Counted from the first letter of the stretch, positions 7,228-15,497 are shown. The stretch is 29,508 nt of DNA from Marinilabilia sp964403175 (GCA_964403175.1 CAYOFH010000029.1:1-29508), one strand, 5' to 3'. Translations and numbers: made by a program. Notes: generated by a model from the letters alone, not told the origin.

Positions 7228-8127
7228 ATGGGACGGATTTTTGGATTGGGAGAAACTGTTCTGGACATTATTTTTAAGGATTATCAACCTGTGGCAACGC
7301 GTGGAGGTGGTTCGGCGTTTAATGCTTTGGTGTCACTGGCCCGTGCAGGACAAGAGGTTTCATTGATCAGTGAGATAGGTCTGGATCAGGTAGGAGATCA
7401 AATTGTACATTTTCTCAGAGAAAATCAGGTGGATACATCCTGGCTGCATCGTTTTTCGCCGGGCCAGACACCGGTGGCCCTCGCTTTTCTCGATGAAAAT
7501 AACAATGCGTCCTATCAGGTATATAAAGATTTTCCTGATGATCGATTTCAAATTTCCGGCCCTGATTTTCATCCCGGAGATATTCTTTTGTATGGATCCT
7601 ATTTTGCTGTAAATCCGGTACTTCGAAAACAGGTTGTACCATTACTTCAAAAAGCTCGTAAGCAGGGAGCTTTTCTTATTTACGATCCCAATTTCAGGAA
7701 AAATCATCTTGGAAATATCGGGATTTACCGTCCGCTTATTGAAGAAAATTTTGCTTTGGCACATCTTGTCAGAGGGAGCGATGAGGATTTTGAGAATATT
7801 TATCCCGGCATGTGCATATCTGATGTTTTGCAGAGAATTCAGACTTTTGATGCTTTTAGCCTTATTACTGCCAACAGCCGGGGTGTCTATGGCTTAATCA
7901 ACGGAAACAGTTTTCACGTTGAGGCCCGGCAGCTGGATCCCATAAGTACCATTGGGGCAGGAGATAATTTTAATGCCGGGCTGGCTCATGGTATTAATAC
8001 TCAAAAACCTGCCTCAGGCGATATTGACAGATGGAAAACTATTGTTGAAAAAGCCGTTGAGTTTTCTACTGACGTTTGTTTGTCTTTCGATAATTATATT
8101 TCCCGGGAGTTTGCTGCTACGTTGTAG
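7228..8127 (+). CDS. PfkB-family carbohydrate/nucleoside kinase
   Basis: This 299-aa ribokinase-like (PfkB) kinase transfers ATP phosphate to a sugar or nucleoside hydroxyl. The N-terminal substrate-side motif is RGGGSAFNAL (residues 25-34), and the C-terminal signature TIGAGDNFNAG includes the anion hole G243-A244-G245 and catalytic base D246. Between them is the expected Rossmann-like core with YDPNFR. The family includes fructokinase, ribokinase and adenosine kinase, and specificity cannot be read here. It ends the run starting at 4517. Its last 11 nt overlap the tail of the HAD gene on the opposite strand, a tight convergent junction with no room for a separate terminator. Confidence 0.9.
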   Translation: MGRIFGLGETVLDIIFKDYQPVATRGGGSAFNALVSLARAGQEVSLISEIGLDQVGDQIVHFLRENQVDTSWLHRFSPGQTPVALAFLDENNNASYQVYKDFPDDRFQISGPDFHPGDILLYGSYFAVNPVLRKQVVPLLQKARKQGAFLIYDPNFRKNHLGNIGIYRPLIEENFALAHLVRGSDEDFENIYPGMCISDVLQRIQTFDAFSLITANSRGVYGLINGNSFHVEARQLDPISTIGAGDNFNAGLAHGINTQKPASGDIDRWKTIVEKAVEFSTDVCLSFDNYISREFAATL

Positions 8128-8806
8128 AATACAGGAGTTCCCCCAAAAACTCCTCAATTTCCTCGGCTGTATCGAATACTTCCTTTGCACCGGCATCAAA
8201 CAAAACCTGCTTTTCCAGAGGCCCCGTATTAATGGCAATGGTATAAATTCCTGCAGCTTCAGCTGATTTCACTCCCAACGGTGCATTTTCAATGACGATG
8301 GTCTCTTCTGAACGGGCATTTGCTTTTTTCAGTCCCATGAGGTAAGGCTCGGGATGAGGTTTTCCGTGTTTTACATCAAAACCGGATATTACTTCATCAG
8401 GATTGACTCCGAAATCGTTTTGCAATCTTTCCAGCAATATGGGTTGCTTGCTGCCGGTTACCACAATAATTTTCTTACCCGACTGTCTGATTTTGCTTAT
8501 TAAAGTTTGCATTCCGGGAATTTTCTCTGCTTTGGGACGCAAATGCATAAGCCTGGTCTTTTCAGCGTAAATGCCTTTAATCTCATCAGGAGTCGCTTCT
8601 CTTTTACAAATATGTTTTATCGCTGTTTTAATGGTAAAATCCCCTGTGCTGCCTTCGTTTAAGTAGGCTTCTTTTTCGGGAAAGTCAATGTTGAATTTAC
8701 TGAATCCCAGTATCCAGGTGGCTGCATGATTTTTCATGCTGTCGTACAGGACGCCGTCCATGTCAAAGAGAACAGCATTTATTTTTTCAGGTATCGAATT
8801 TTTCAT
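8117..8806 (-). CDS. HAD-superfamily phosphatase, beta-phosphoglucomutase-like
   Basis: This 229-aa haloacid dehalogenase-type hydrolase has all four motifs. Motif I is DMDGVLYDS, with nucleophile D15 and acid/base D17. Motif II is VVTGS. The motif III lysine lies in KHGKPHPEPY, and motif IV is ENAPLGV in place of the commoner EDS/EDA. A helical cap domain lies between motifs I and II (about residues 24-90). Relatives act on small phosphorylated sugars or as beta-phosphoglucomutases. The divergent intergenic region upstream holds a plausible promoter (8828-8858), so it is probably monocistronic. The 3' ends of this gene and the PfkB gene overlap by 11 nt. Confidence 0.88.
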   Translation of the reverse strand: MKNSIPEKINAVLFDMDGVLYDSMKNHAATWILGFSKFNIDFPEKEAYLNEGSTGDFTIKTAIKHICKREATPDEIKGIYAEKTRLMHLRPKAEKIPGMQTLISKIRQSGKKIIVVTGSKQPILLERLQNDFGVNPDEVISGFDVKHGKPHPEPYLMGLKKANARSEETIVIENAPLGVKSAEAAGIYTIAINTGPLEKQVLFDAGAKEVFDTAEEIEEFLGELLYSTT

Positions 8807-8827
8807 TGATTGAAATATTATTTTTTA

Positions 8828-8858
8828 CAAAAATAGCAATAATACCGGGTGGTTCGAA
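8828..8858 (-). promoter_or_regulatory. Candidate Bacteroidota promoter for HAD gene
   Basis: Read on the minus strand, TATTTTTG (8835-8828) fits the Bacteroidota -7 box TAnnTTTG. TTCG (8858-8855), 19 nt further upstream, fits the -33 TTTG box in three of four bases. The predicted start of transcription would lie only about 15 nt before the ATG at 8806. The spacing is right but the -33 box is imperfect. Confidence 0.4.
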
Positions 8859-8935
8859 ATCCTGCCGCATGGTATTGAGGCGGATTCATGAAAAATTGGT
8901 ATTTTAGCCCAATCTGATAAAAATGATTTTGAGTA

Positions 8936-9607
8936 ATGGAATTTCCCGATATAAAAATTCTTCCCGAAATAGCCGGAGCTTTTCCCGCCATGAAGCTTGG
9001 GTGCTTAATTTCTCCTGTGGTAGTAGAGGATTCTCGTGATGAATTGATTCAGAACATGGAGGTAGAAGTTGATTCATTGTCTTCGCATCTGGATGCTGAA
9101 AAGATAAGGGAAATGCCTGCAGTAAAAGCATTGAAACAATCATACAAAACACTGGGGAAAGATCCAAACCGTTACCGTCCGGCTGCTGAATCTCTGCTTC
9201 GGCGTGTTAGTAAAGGAAAAGGACTTTATTTTGTTAATAATGTGGTTGACTGTCTGAATCTGGTTTCTGTAAAAACAGGGTTTTCGATTTGTGGATATGA
9301 CCTGAATCGCATTAATGGTGATATTTCGCTGGGTAAAGGTCAGCCGGGTGAACCTTATGAAGGCATTGGAAGAGGCGAACTAAATATTGAATGCCTTCCG
9401 GTTTTCAGAGATGAATCGGGCGCTTTTGGAACCCCCACAAGCGATTCAGCCCGAACTCTTATTGATGCAGAAACCCGATATGTGCTGATGATTATTCCCT
9501 CATTTGATGGAGATAAAGAAGGTCTGGAGGGTGTTATCTCAATGCTTTCAGAGATGTTGCAAAAATATGTGAGAAATTCTTCTCCTGAAACACAAATAAT
9601 AGAGTAG
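8936..9607 (+). CDS. B3/B4 tRNA-binding-domain protein (PheT B3/4-like)
   Basis: This 223-aa stand-alone protein resembles the B3/B4 domain of the phenylalanyl-tRNA synthetase beta chain. Typical features are the DPNRYRPAAESLLRR segment (about residues 75-89), the VNNVVDCLNLVSV segment and the following GYDLNRI, which line the known B3/B4 pocket. It has no catalytic synthetase domain, signal peptide or membrane segment. Free-standing copies occur widely in bacteria. Some B3/B4 domains edit mischarged Tyr-tRNA(Phe), but the function of free-standing forms is not settled. It begins an operon: the next ATG follows 2 nt after its stop. Confidence 0.8.
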   Translation: MEFPDIKILPEIAGAFPAMKLGCLISPVVVEDSRDELIQNMEVEVDSLSSHLDAEKIREMPAVKALKQSYKTLGKDPNRYRPAAESLLRRVSKGKGLYFVNNVVDCLNLVSVKTGFSICGYDLNRINGDISLGKGQPGEPYEGIGRGELNIECLPVFRDESGAFGTPTSDSARTLIDAETRYVLMIIPSFDGDKEGLEGVISMLSEMLQKYVRNSSPETQIIE

Positions 9608-9609
9608 AA

Positions 9610-10392
9610 ATGATTGAAATATGTGCTTTAGCATCCGGAAGTAACGGAAACTGCTATTACATCGGTAATGACAATGAAGCGGTTCTTGTGGATGCAGGAA
9701 TCAGCCGTCGTCAGGTGTTGGAACGAATGAAGGAGAAAGGATTGAGCGCTTCAAAAATAAAGGGTATTATTATCTCACATGAACATGCAGATCATTTTCG
9801 TGGGGTAAGAGTGCTGAGTAAGCAGTTGGGTGCTCCGGTTTACATTACTGCTAAGTCTTTGGAGAAAAGCTGGGGCCCAAACCGTCCCGCACTGATAAAG
9901 CATTTTATTCCCGGTGAACGGTTGGAAATAGAAGGATTTACCGTACACACTTTTTCTAAACAACATGATGCAGCCGAACCCTGTAGTTTCAGAATTGAGT
10001 ATGACGGAATTAGTGTCGGCGTTATGACTGACATTGGTTCTCCCTGCGACAATGTAATTCAGCATTTTTCCGAATGTCAGGCAGTTTTTCTGGAATCAAA
10101 TTATGATGAAGAAATGTTGTGGAATGGTGTTTATCCCTGGCATCTGAAAAACAGAGTGGCTTCGGATGTGGGACACCTCTCCAATTCCCAGGCCGTGGAA
10201 TTGTTAGAATTATACGCCGGAACAAATTTGGAGGTGGTTTTTTTATCACATTTATCCGCTGAGAACAACAGTCCTCAATTAGCGATAGATGCCTTTAAAT
10301 CATTGTCCACAAGGTTTGATGTCAGACTGACTAACCGGTATGCTGCAGCTGAAGTCTTCAGGTTGGTAAAAAGGCCTGCTACGGCTTTGTAA
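9610..10392 (+). CDS. Metallo-beta-lactamase-fold hydrolase, WalJ/YycJ-like
   Basis: This 260-aa cytosolic MBL-fold protein has the metal-binding signature HEHADH (residues 57-62), the early LASGSNGNCYYI segment typical of the YycJ/WalJ family, a metal-ligand Asp in VMTDIG, and C-terminal GHLSN and LSHLSAENN histidine segments. In Bacillus, WalJ/YycJ is linked to coordination of DNA replication with cell division, and related proteins show 5'-exonuclease activity on DNA. Role here is by family only. It lies 2 nt after the B3/B4 gene and 23 nt before the MarR gene, consistent with one transcript. Confidence 0.88.
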   Translation: MIEICALASGSNGNCYYIGNDNEAVLVDAGISRRQVLERMKEKGLSASKIKGIIISHEHADHFRGVRVLSKQLGAPVYITAKSLEKSWGPNRPALIKHFIPGERLEIEGFTVHTFSKQHDAAEPCSFRIEYDGISVGVMTDIGSPCDNVIQHFSECQAVFLESNYDEEMLWNGVYPWHLKNRVASDVGHLSNSQAVELLELYAGTNLEVVFLSHLSAENNSPQLAIDAFKSLSTRFDVRLTNRYAAAEVFRLVKRPATAL

Positions 10393-10415
10393 TAAAGTTA
10401 AAATAATCGGATACA

Positions 10416-10907
10416 ATGGATTACAAGGATATTTTAATAAAAATCAGACGTATTGTAAGGTCAATTAATCTGGAATCTAAAAAGGTACAGAAGGATTTTG
10501 GCGTAAGCATCCCTCAGATTCTTTGCCTGGAATTTCTAAAAGCATCTCCGGGCTATCAGGCCACCCAGCGTTCTATTCGTGATCATCTGAATCTTAATTC
10601 CAGTACTGTGACCGGCATTATCGGACGTCTTGAAAAGAAAGGTTTTTTGGCTCGTTTGCCCAAGTCAGGCGACAAAAGGGTTATGCATATTGCACTTACG
10701 TCTTCAGGAGATACACTTTTGGAGAAGACACCGGATTTGCTGCAGCAACGACTCAATGAAAAGCTGAAAGGATTATCTGCTGATGAACTGGTCAGGGTGG
10801 GCAGTGCTCTTGATTTACTTATTGAGATGCTCGAAATAGAATCCAGTAGCGTTGATGAGATGCCTTTGATCTCAGGTGAATTTGAGTCAGATATTTCATC
10901 TGAATGA
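10416..10907 (+). CDS. MarR-family transcriptional regulator
   Basis: This is a 163-aa winged-helix protein. The helix-turn-helix covers about residues 50-72 (TQRSIRDHLNLNSSTVTGII). The MarR wing follows, with the hallmark KSGDKRV at 83-89, and a C-terminal helix for dimerisation. Family members bind palindromic operators and often respond to small aromatic or oxidising compounds. It is last in the run from 8936 and converges on the sodium:solute symporter gene. No matching palindrome could be linked to it by eye, so its targets are unknown. Confidence 0.9.
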   Translation: MDYKDILIKIRRIVRSINLESKKVQKDFGVSIPQILCLEFLKASPGYQATQRSIRDHLNLNSSTVTGIIGRLEKKGFLARLPKSGDKRVMHIALTSSGDTLLEKTPDLLQQRLNEKLKGLSADELVRVGSALDLLIEMLEIESSSVDEMPLISGEFESDISSE

Positions 10908-11039
10908 ATTCTTTCTACCTTCTTTATGTGGACCACATTTTATATGAGAATCATAAAGCTATAAAAATGTGTTATATGAATGATTTTGTTAGATCTTCAG
11001 GTCTGTCAGTAATGGAAAATCTTCTCTACTGCCTGACGC

Positions 11040-12452
11040 CTAAAAACTATTGACTTTAATGGACTTCTGAACTATAATCAGTGTAATCACAGAAGCCAAA
11101 ACCCCTGGAACTACAGGATCAAATCCATAGGGCAATTTAATGTCTGAAAAGTGAAAAAAAGCAAATATTGCAGCTCCTACAGCCATTGATGACAGTCCTG
11201 CCTGAGGTTTTGGCGATTTAAAGAATAAAAATCCGACAACAGGGGCGAGTAATCCGGTTACCATGAAAGAGTAAGAAAGAATCATTAATTCCAGTACGCT
11301 GGGCATGTATAATGCCAGTACCAGTGCCAGCGATCCCAAAATAAATGTCATTATCTGGGATACTTTAAGCGTGTTTCCGGATTTTTTAATCTTGAAAATA
11401 TCCGTCACAAAATTGCCTGAAGAAGCCATGAGACAACTATCAGCAGTGGAAAGGATGGCAGAAAAATAGGAGGCCAGAATTATCCCCAAAGCACCTGTGG
11501 GCAGAATGTATTTCAGCATCATAGGCATGGCTGTTTCACTGTCTATCCCTATGACAGCCTCTGCCGGCACTACTCCCTGGTCAATGGAAACTTTGGCCAT
11601 TAATCCCAGAAACACACCCAGAAAAGCCATTACAGGGTATTCAAATAATCCTGCCAGAAACCATGCACGCTGAGCTTCTTTGCGTGAAGAAGCAGCATAA
11701 ATTCTTTGGTAGAGCGTCATCCCGATAAACCAGATGGGAATGATGGAAAAGGCCCAATTAATCAGAACCGAACCTTTAATATTGGTTAGTGAAAGCATTT
11801 CCTGATCTACGGATGCCCGCAGTACGTCAAGGCCTCCGATACTGTGAACAGCAAAAGGAACACCAACAAAAATGAGGCCAGACAGTAAAATTATCCATTG
11901 AATGGTGTCGGTATAGATGACTGCTTTTATTCCTCCCAGTGCAGTGTAAACTACAGCAATAATTCCCATAATCAGGGCTGCATTGTTAATGCTCAATCCG
12001 TCAATAGTGCCTGATGTCAATTTGGCGCCTGCAAGAATCTGGCTGCTTGTAAATCCCAGGTAGCCAATGGCACTGATAATGCCGGCCCAGAATGCTACTC
12101 TGCTGCCATAATGATGGCTTAGCATTTCGGGAAAAGTCTGGAATTTACTGGTAAAAGCAATTTTATAAACTTTTGGAATCAGCACAGCCGCTGTGAGCCA
12201 GGCACCTATCAATCCGGTAAAGAGAATCCAGGAACCCGAAAGTCCCATAGCAAAACCCAGGCCTCCCAATCCTATGGAAAAACCACCACCTACATCAGTG
12301 GCCACGACTGATAATCCCAGGTGCCACCGTGTCATTTTTCGTCCTCCAACATAATAATCTTCAGAGCTCTGATTTCTTCTGTGAAACCAAAGTCCAACCA
12401 TCAACATGGCTGCCATGTAAACAAATATGATGATGTAATCGACTAAATGCAT
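11040..12452 (-). CDS. Sodium:solute symporter family (SSF) transporter
   Basis: This 470-aa integral membrane protein has about 12-13 hydrophobic segments. It shows the SSF N-terminal pattern: first helix HLVDYIIIFVYMAAM, then RRNQSSEDYYVGGRKM, then a glycine-rich second helix. The core includes the TALGGIKAVIYTD segment typical of the SSSF fold. I prefer the start at 12452 because an MHLVDY start matches other SSF proteins; a start 10 codons earlier (12482) adds MLTFFFNKTT. It lies 140 nt after ablB on the same strand, so it may transport a substrate related to lysine or the osmolyte, but the sequence does not give the substrate. Confidence 0.88.
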   Translation of the reverse strand: MHLVDYIIIFVYMAAMLMVGLWFHRRNQSSEDYYVGGRKMTRWHLGLSVVATDVGGGFSIGLGGLGFAMGLSGSWILFTGLIGAWLTAAVLIPKVYKIAFTSKFQTFPEMLSHHYGSRVAFWAGIISAIGYLGFTSSQILAGAKLTSGTIDGLSINNAALIMGIIAVVYTALGGIKAVIYTDTIQWIILLSGLIFVGVPFAVHSIGGLDVLRASVDQEMLSLTNIKGSVLINWAFSIIPIWFIGMTLYQRIYAASSRKEAQRAWFLAGLFEYPVMAFLGVFLGLMAKVSIDQGVVPAEAVIGIDSETAMPMMLKYILPTGALGIILASYFSAILSTADSCLMASSGNFVTDIFKIKKSGNTLKVSQIMTFILGSLALVLALYMPSVLELMILSYSFMVTGLLAPVVGFLFFKSPKPQAGLSSMAVGAAIFAFFHFSDIKLPYGFDPVVPGVLASVITLIIVQKSIKVNSF

Positions 12453-12539
12453 AGTGGTTTTGTTAAAAAAAAACGTCAGCATCCCTGTTGGAAAGCTGAA
12501 GTTTTTAAGTTTTATTCTTTGGAATGTTTTCCGGTTTCA

Positions 12540-12592
12540 AGACCTAACACCTAAGTGCTAACAGCCAGCAGCCAAGAGCTAAGAGCTAACCC
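12540..12592. repeat. Degenerate CTAA/AGCC oligonucleotide repeat
   Basis: The spacer between ablB and the symporter gene holds a degenerate short repeat built from units like CCTAA, GCTAA, AGCCAGC and GAGCTAA. Two clean adjacent copies of AGAGCTA occur in AAGAGCTAAGAGCTAACC. The string is low complexity and non-coding. It ends exactly at the stop of ablB. Its role is unknown; simple spacer microsatellite is the default reading. Confidence 0.6.
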
Positions 12593-13417
12593 CTAAACCG
12601 TTTTGTACCAAACATTCATGCTCTCTATTTGTCCGGCAATGTGAGTGTTGTTTGTCAACGTTCCAGTGTAACGGTAACCGTTGTTCATGAATGTTTTATT
12701 CATGGAGAGGGATTTTAGTCGTGCTATGGTGTAAAATGACTTAAAACCCTGGTTTGTAAGATGATTTTCCATTGTTCTTAACAGATGTATGGCAATCTTT
12801 TTACCGCGTTGGGAGGGAAGAACTGCAAAGTCTGTCATCTCGGCATTTTTCAGCGCATCATTACATTCGGCTGAACTGATTCCGACCAGCATTGCATTCT
12901 GAAACACTCCGAAATACCGCGTACCTTCCCTCATCTCTTTCTTTAAAAATTCAGGATCGAAAATTGGAAAGGGATAACTGTCGAAAACCTGCGCAAAAAC
13001 TTTTACCATTTCCTCAACGTCTTGCGGACCAAGGAGTCTCAGAATATGTGTATCATCCAATCCGGGGATTTCACTGTTGACTTCCGATAGCAACAAATCC
13101 TGAAAAATCTTCATTTCATCCAAACTTGGATTTCTCCTGTCCGGATTGAGATATTTTACAAGGAAAAGAGCATCTTCTGAACCGTTAAAAAAGCCGGGAA
13201 CCAGTGCTTCGGTTTCATATCCGACCATTCGGAAGGCTACTGCGTATCTGGAAGGAACTTTGACAAAGAGCTTGGTATAACCATTACTCTTTGCCAGAGT
13301 ATCCAGTTTGTCAATAATTCCGGGAAAGTCGCCCGGCCAAAGATGCATAAGATAAACCCTGTTACTTTCGGATCCATGCTGAATAGTCGATTGTCCGATT
13401 TTCTCAGTCTTATCCAT
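12593..13417 (-). CDS. ablB: Putative beta-lysine N-acetyltransferase AblB
   Basis: This GNAT-family enzyme acetylates the epsilon amino group of beta-lysine to give N-epsilon-acetyl-beta-lysine, an osmolyte known from methanogenic archaea and some bacteria. The C-terminal half (about residues 130-270) is the GNAT domain, with the acetyl-CoA loop in VLPSQRGKKIAIHLL and an extended N-terminal domain as in AblB. The start at 13417 (MDKTEKIGQ) overlaps the ablA stop by 8 nt and gives 274 aa, the normal family size; an upstream ATG at 13477 would add 20 residues inside ablA. The overlap with a lysine 2,3-aminomutase is the strongest support for this function. Confidence 0.88.
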   Translation of the reverse strand: MDKTEKIGQSTIQHGSESNRVYLMHLWPGDFPGIIDKLDTLAKSNGYTKLFVKVPSRYAVAFRMVGYETEALVPGFFNGSEDALFLVKYLNPDRRNPSLDEMKIFQDLLLSEVNSEIPGLDDTHILRLLGPQDVEEMVKVFAQVFDSYPFPIFDPEFLKKEMREGTRYFGVFQNAMLVGISSAECNDALKNAEMTDFAVLPSQRGKKIAIHLLRTMENHLTNQGFKSFYTIARLKSLSMNKTFMNNGYRYTGTLTNNTHIAGQIESMNVWYKTV

Positions 13418-14726
13418 TATCGTCTCTTCTTTGGATTCGTTCGTTGTCTTCCGGAACCAGTGAAATGGCCTCATCATAATCGGAAAGCAGCTTTTCTATT
13501 CCGATGGCATTTTCTTCATAGCCTTCCTGCAAGTCCAGTTCAAGGTTGCATTCATCGCAATTGCGATCACACGAAGTTTGCTGGTAATTGTCGGGTTCCT
13601 TGTAAGAAGTAATAACCCCTTCATAGTTTCTAAGGATTACTTTATTGGTTGACCACGAAATGATGTAGTTGGGCATAACGGGAATCTTCCCTCCGCCACC
13701 GGGTGCATCAATTACGTATGTTGGAACAGCAAATCCGCTGGTGTGCCCTATGAGGCTTTCAATTATTTCAATACCTTTGCCAATAGGGGTTCGGAAGTGA
13801 GATAGTCCTTCTGAAAGATCGCATTGATACATGTAGTAAGGACGAACACGATTGGCAACCAGTTTATGAACTAAATCTTTCATGATCCTTGGGCAGTCAT
13901 TTACATCTGCCAGCAGCACTGATTGGTTGCCTAACGGAATACCAGCATCGGCAAGCTTTCTGAGTGCTTCTTTTGAAGAAGAAGTAATTTCCCTGGGATG
14001 ATTAAAGTGGGTGTTGATCCATATCGGATGGTGTTTCTTCAGTATATCTACCAAACCATCTGTAATACGATAAGGTAACACAACGGGTGTTCGTGTCCCG
14101 ATGCGAATAACCTGAATGTGGTCAATTTTTCGTAACTCAGTGAGAATCCAGTCAAGATAATCGTCTGATAATAAAAACGGGTCTCCACCTGAAAGCAGTA
14201 CATCTCTTACCTGGGGCGTATTTCGGATATAATCCAGCCCTATTTCTACCTGTGATTTTCCCGGAACAAAGTCCTGATCGCCTACTTTTCTTTTTCTGGT
14301 ACAATGGCGGCAGTACATTGCGCATACATTGCTGACATGAAAAAGTACTCTGTCGGGATAACGATGCGTAATTCCCGGTACCGGACTGTCGGTGTCTTCT
14401 GACAGGGGATCGCCCATTTCGTGTGGAGCTACGTGCAGTTCCCGGTTGTCCAAGAATGCCTGCTTGTACACAGGATCTTGTCTGAAATTTTCTTTTTTAA
14501 TCAGGGAAAGATAGTAAGGTGTAATGCTGAGAGGGAATTTCCCTTTGGTTTCTTCAAGTTGTTTTTTTTCATCCTCCGCAAATTTTATTCCTGTCAGCTC
14601 CTCAAATGTGTCAATGGTTTTAATTGAATTTTTGAGATGCCATTTCCAGTCCCGCCAGTTCGACAGTTCGGAGGATGAATCAATTTTTGTTGCAATTCTT
14701 TGTTGATTAACTGTGAAAATTGCCAT
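13410..14726 (-). CDS. ablA: Lysine 2,3-aminomutase (KamA/AblA)
   Basis: This radical SAM/PLP enzyme converts L-lysine to L-beta-lysine. The [4Fe-4S]-binding motif CAMYCRHC gives C135, C139 and C142. The PLP lysine is K347 in APGGGGKIP. The structural zinc cysteines seen in clostridial KamA have counterparts at C278 (DVNDCPR) and in the tail cluster SCDRNCDEC (C386, C390, C393). The length of 438 aa is typical. Lysine aminomutase is used for lysine fermentation or for osmolyte synthesis. The coupled acetyltransferase, and the absence of kamDE-type genes nearby, favour osmolyte synthesis here. A candidate promoter lies about 93 nt upstream. Confidence 0.96.
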   Translation of the reverse strand: MAIFTVNQQRIATKIDSSSELSNWRDWKWHLKNSIKTIDTFEELTGIKFAEDEKKQLEETKGKFPLSITPYYLSLIKKENFRQDPVYKQAFLDNRELHVAPHEMGDPLSEDTDSPVPGITHRYPDRVLFHVSNVCAMYCRHCTRKRKVGDQDFVPGKSQVEIGLDYIRNTPQVRDVLLSGGDPFLLSDDYLDWILTELRKIDHIQVIRIGTRTPVVLPYRITDGLVDILKKHHPIWINTHFNHPREITSSSKEALRKLADAGIPLGNQSVLLADVNDCPRIMKDLVHKLVANRVRPYYMYQCDLSEGLSHFRTPIGKGIEIIESLIGHTSGFAVPTYVIDAPGGGGKIPVMPNYIISWSTNKVILRNYEGVITSYKEPDNYQQTSCDRNCDECNLELDLQEGYEENAIGIEKLLSDYDEAISLVPEDNERIQRRDDNG

Positions 14727-14818
14727 AATATTCTGTTTGGTGAATAATTCTTTTTTTTGTTAGGCCGGAAATAATGAATCATTTATGAGTATTGGCCTGT
14801 TCGATTGTTTCTGCGCCA

Positions 14819-14849
14819 CAAAAATAATCAAAATTTTTAAACAGGGAAA
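14819..14849 (-). promoter_or_regulatory. Candidate Bacteroidota promoter for ablA operon
   Basis: On the minus strand TATTTTTG (14826-14819) fits the -7 box TAnnTTTG, and TTTC (14849-14846) lies 19 nt upstream as an imperfect -33 box. This would give a leader of roughly 85 nt before the ablA ATG at 14726. An AT-rich region raises the chance of accidental matches. Confidence 0.4.
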
Positions 14850-15221
14850 AATAGAACCCCGACAGAGACATTTGTTAAATGCTATGATATTAATTAAGTC
14901 ACTTAATACCAGTTAGGTTATGGCATTGTTTTTTACCTGTAAAGAAATGATAAAGATTTTCTGTTAATCAAATTGTTTATATTTGGTTGTATGCAAACTA
15001 ATTATTCTTCCTTTCTTAATTAGTTATTATTTTTTGTTTATGTTTAAATCGCGGAATGTTGATAAGGAAACATTAAGTCTGAACTATTCACAAATTATTT
15101 GTTAACAAAGCAGTTTAAGTTGCCACTTAAATGTCTTATTCCTGGTATTCGTGTTTTTCTTGGCAAAATATTTCCCAATTATTTAAGGAAAAAAGGGTTA
15201 CGTTATTGCTTGTTTTAGATC

Positions 15222-15324
15222 CACGAATTGCTCGAATTATTGTCCCACTTGAGATGTGACTAACAACTGCGTAACCGTTTAAAAAACCGTCGCCAGACTC
15301 TGTCGCTTGCTTCAGGAATTCGTG
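15222..15324. repeat. Inverted CACGAATT repeat pair
   Basis: CACGAATT at 15222-15229 has its exact complement AATTCGTG at 15317-15324. Each copy is followed or preceded by a related half (CTCGAATTA on the left, GTATTCGATAAA on the right). The segment between them is locally less AT-rich, with ACCGTCGCCAGACTCTGTCG. The pattern resembles the CACGAATT-type intergenic repeats common in many bacterial genomes. No function is assigned. Confidence 0.45.
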
Positions 15325-15497
15325 TATTCGATAAATCCGTTGACTAAAAAAAATTGCTTAGCAATTAACTAATTATAAATTAAAATTTTTCAATAATTTT
15401 TGGTTCTGGCTTGTCAAGGCTAAGTTACATTAAAATTACAATAAATTTTTGCTATTGGTGTTATGGGAAAGTGTTTTCTTTGTAAATAAAAAAAGTT

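Larger units (their letters stand above)
14727..15497. other. Gene-free AT-rich divergent region
   Basis: No convincing gene is visible between ablA (leftward) and the YhcH-family gene (rightward). The region is strongly AT-rich, with many in-frame stops. It contains the candidate ablA promoter (14819-14849), an isolated TATATTTG box (14978-14985, + strand) without a good -33 partner, and a pair of inverted CACGAATT/AATTCGTG copies (15222-15324). About 500 nt of leader or undetected small RNA is possible but not supported by a specific signal. Confidence 0.6.

Noticed and set aside
14978..14985. TATATTTG box as a promoter for the YhcH-family gene
   Set aside because: No TTTG -33 partner at 18-21 nt (only TTTT at 17 nt), and the gene start is over 500 nt downstream.
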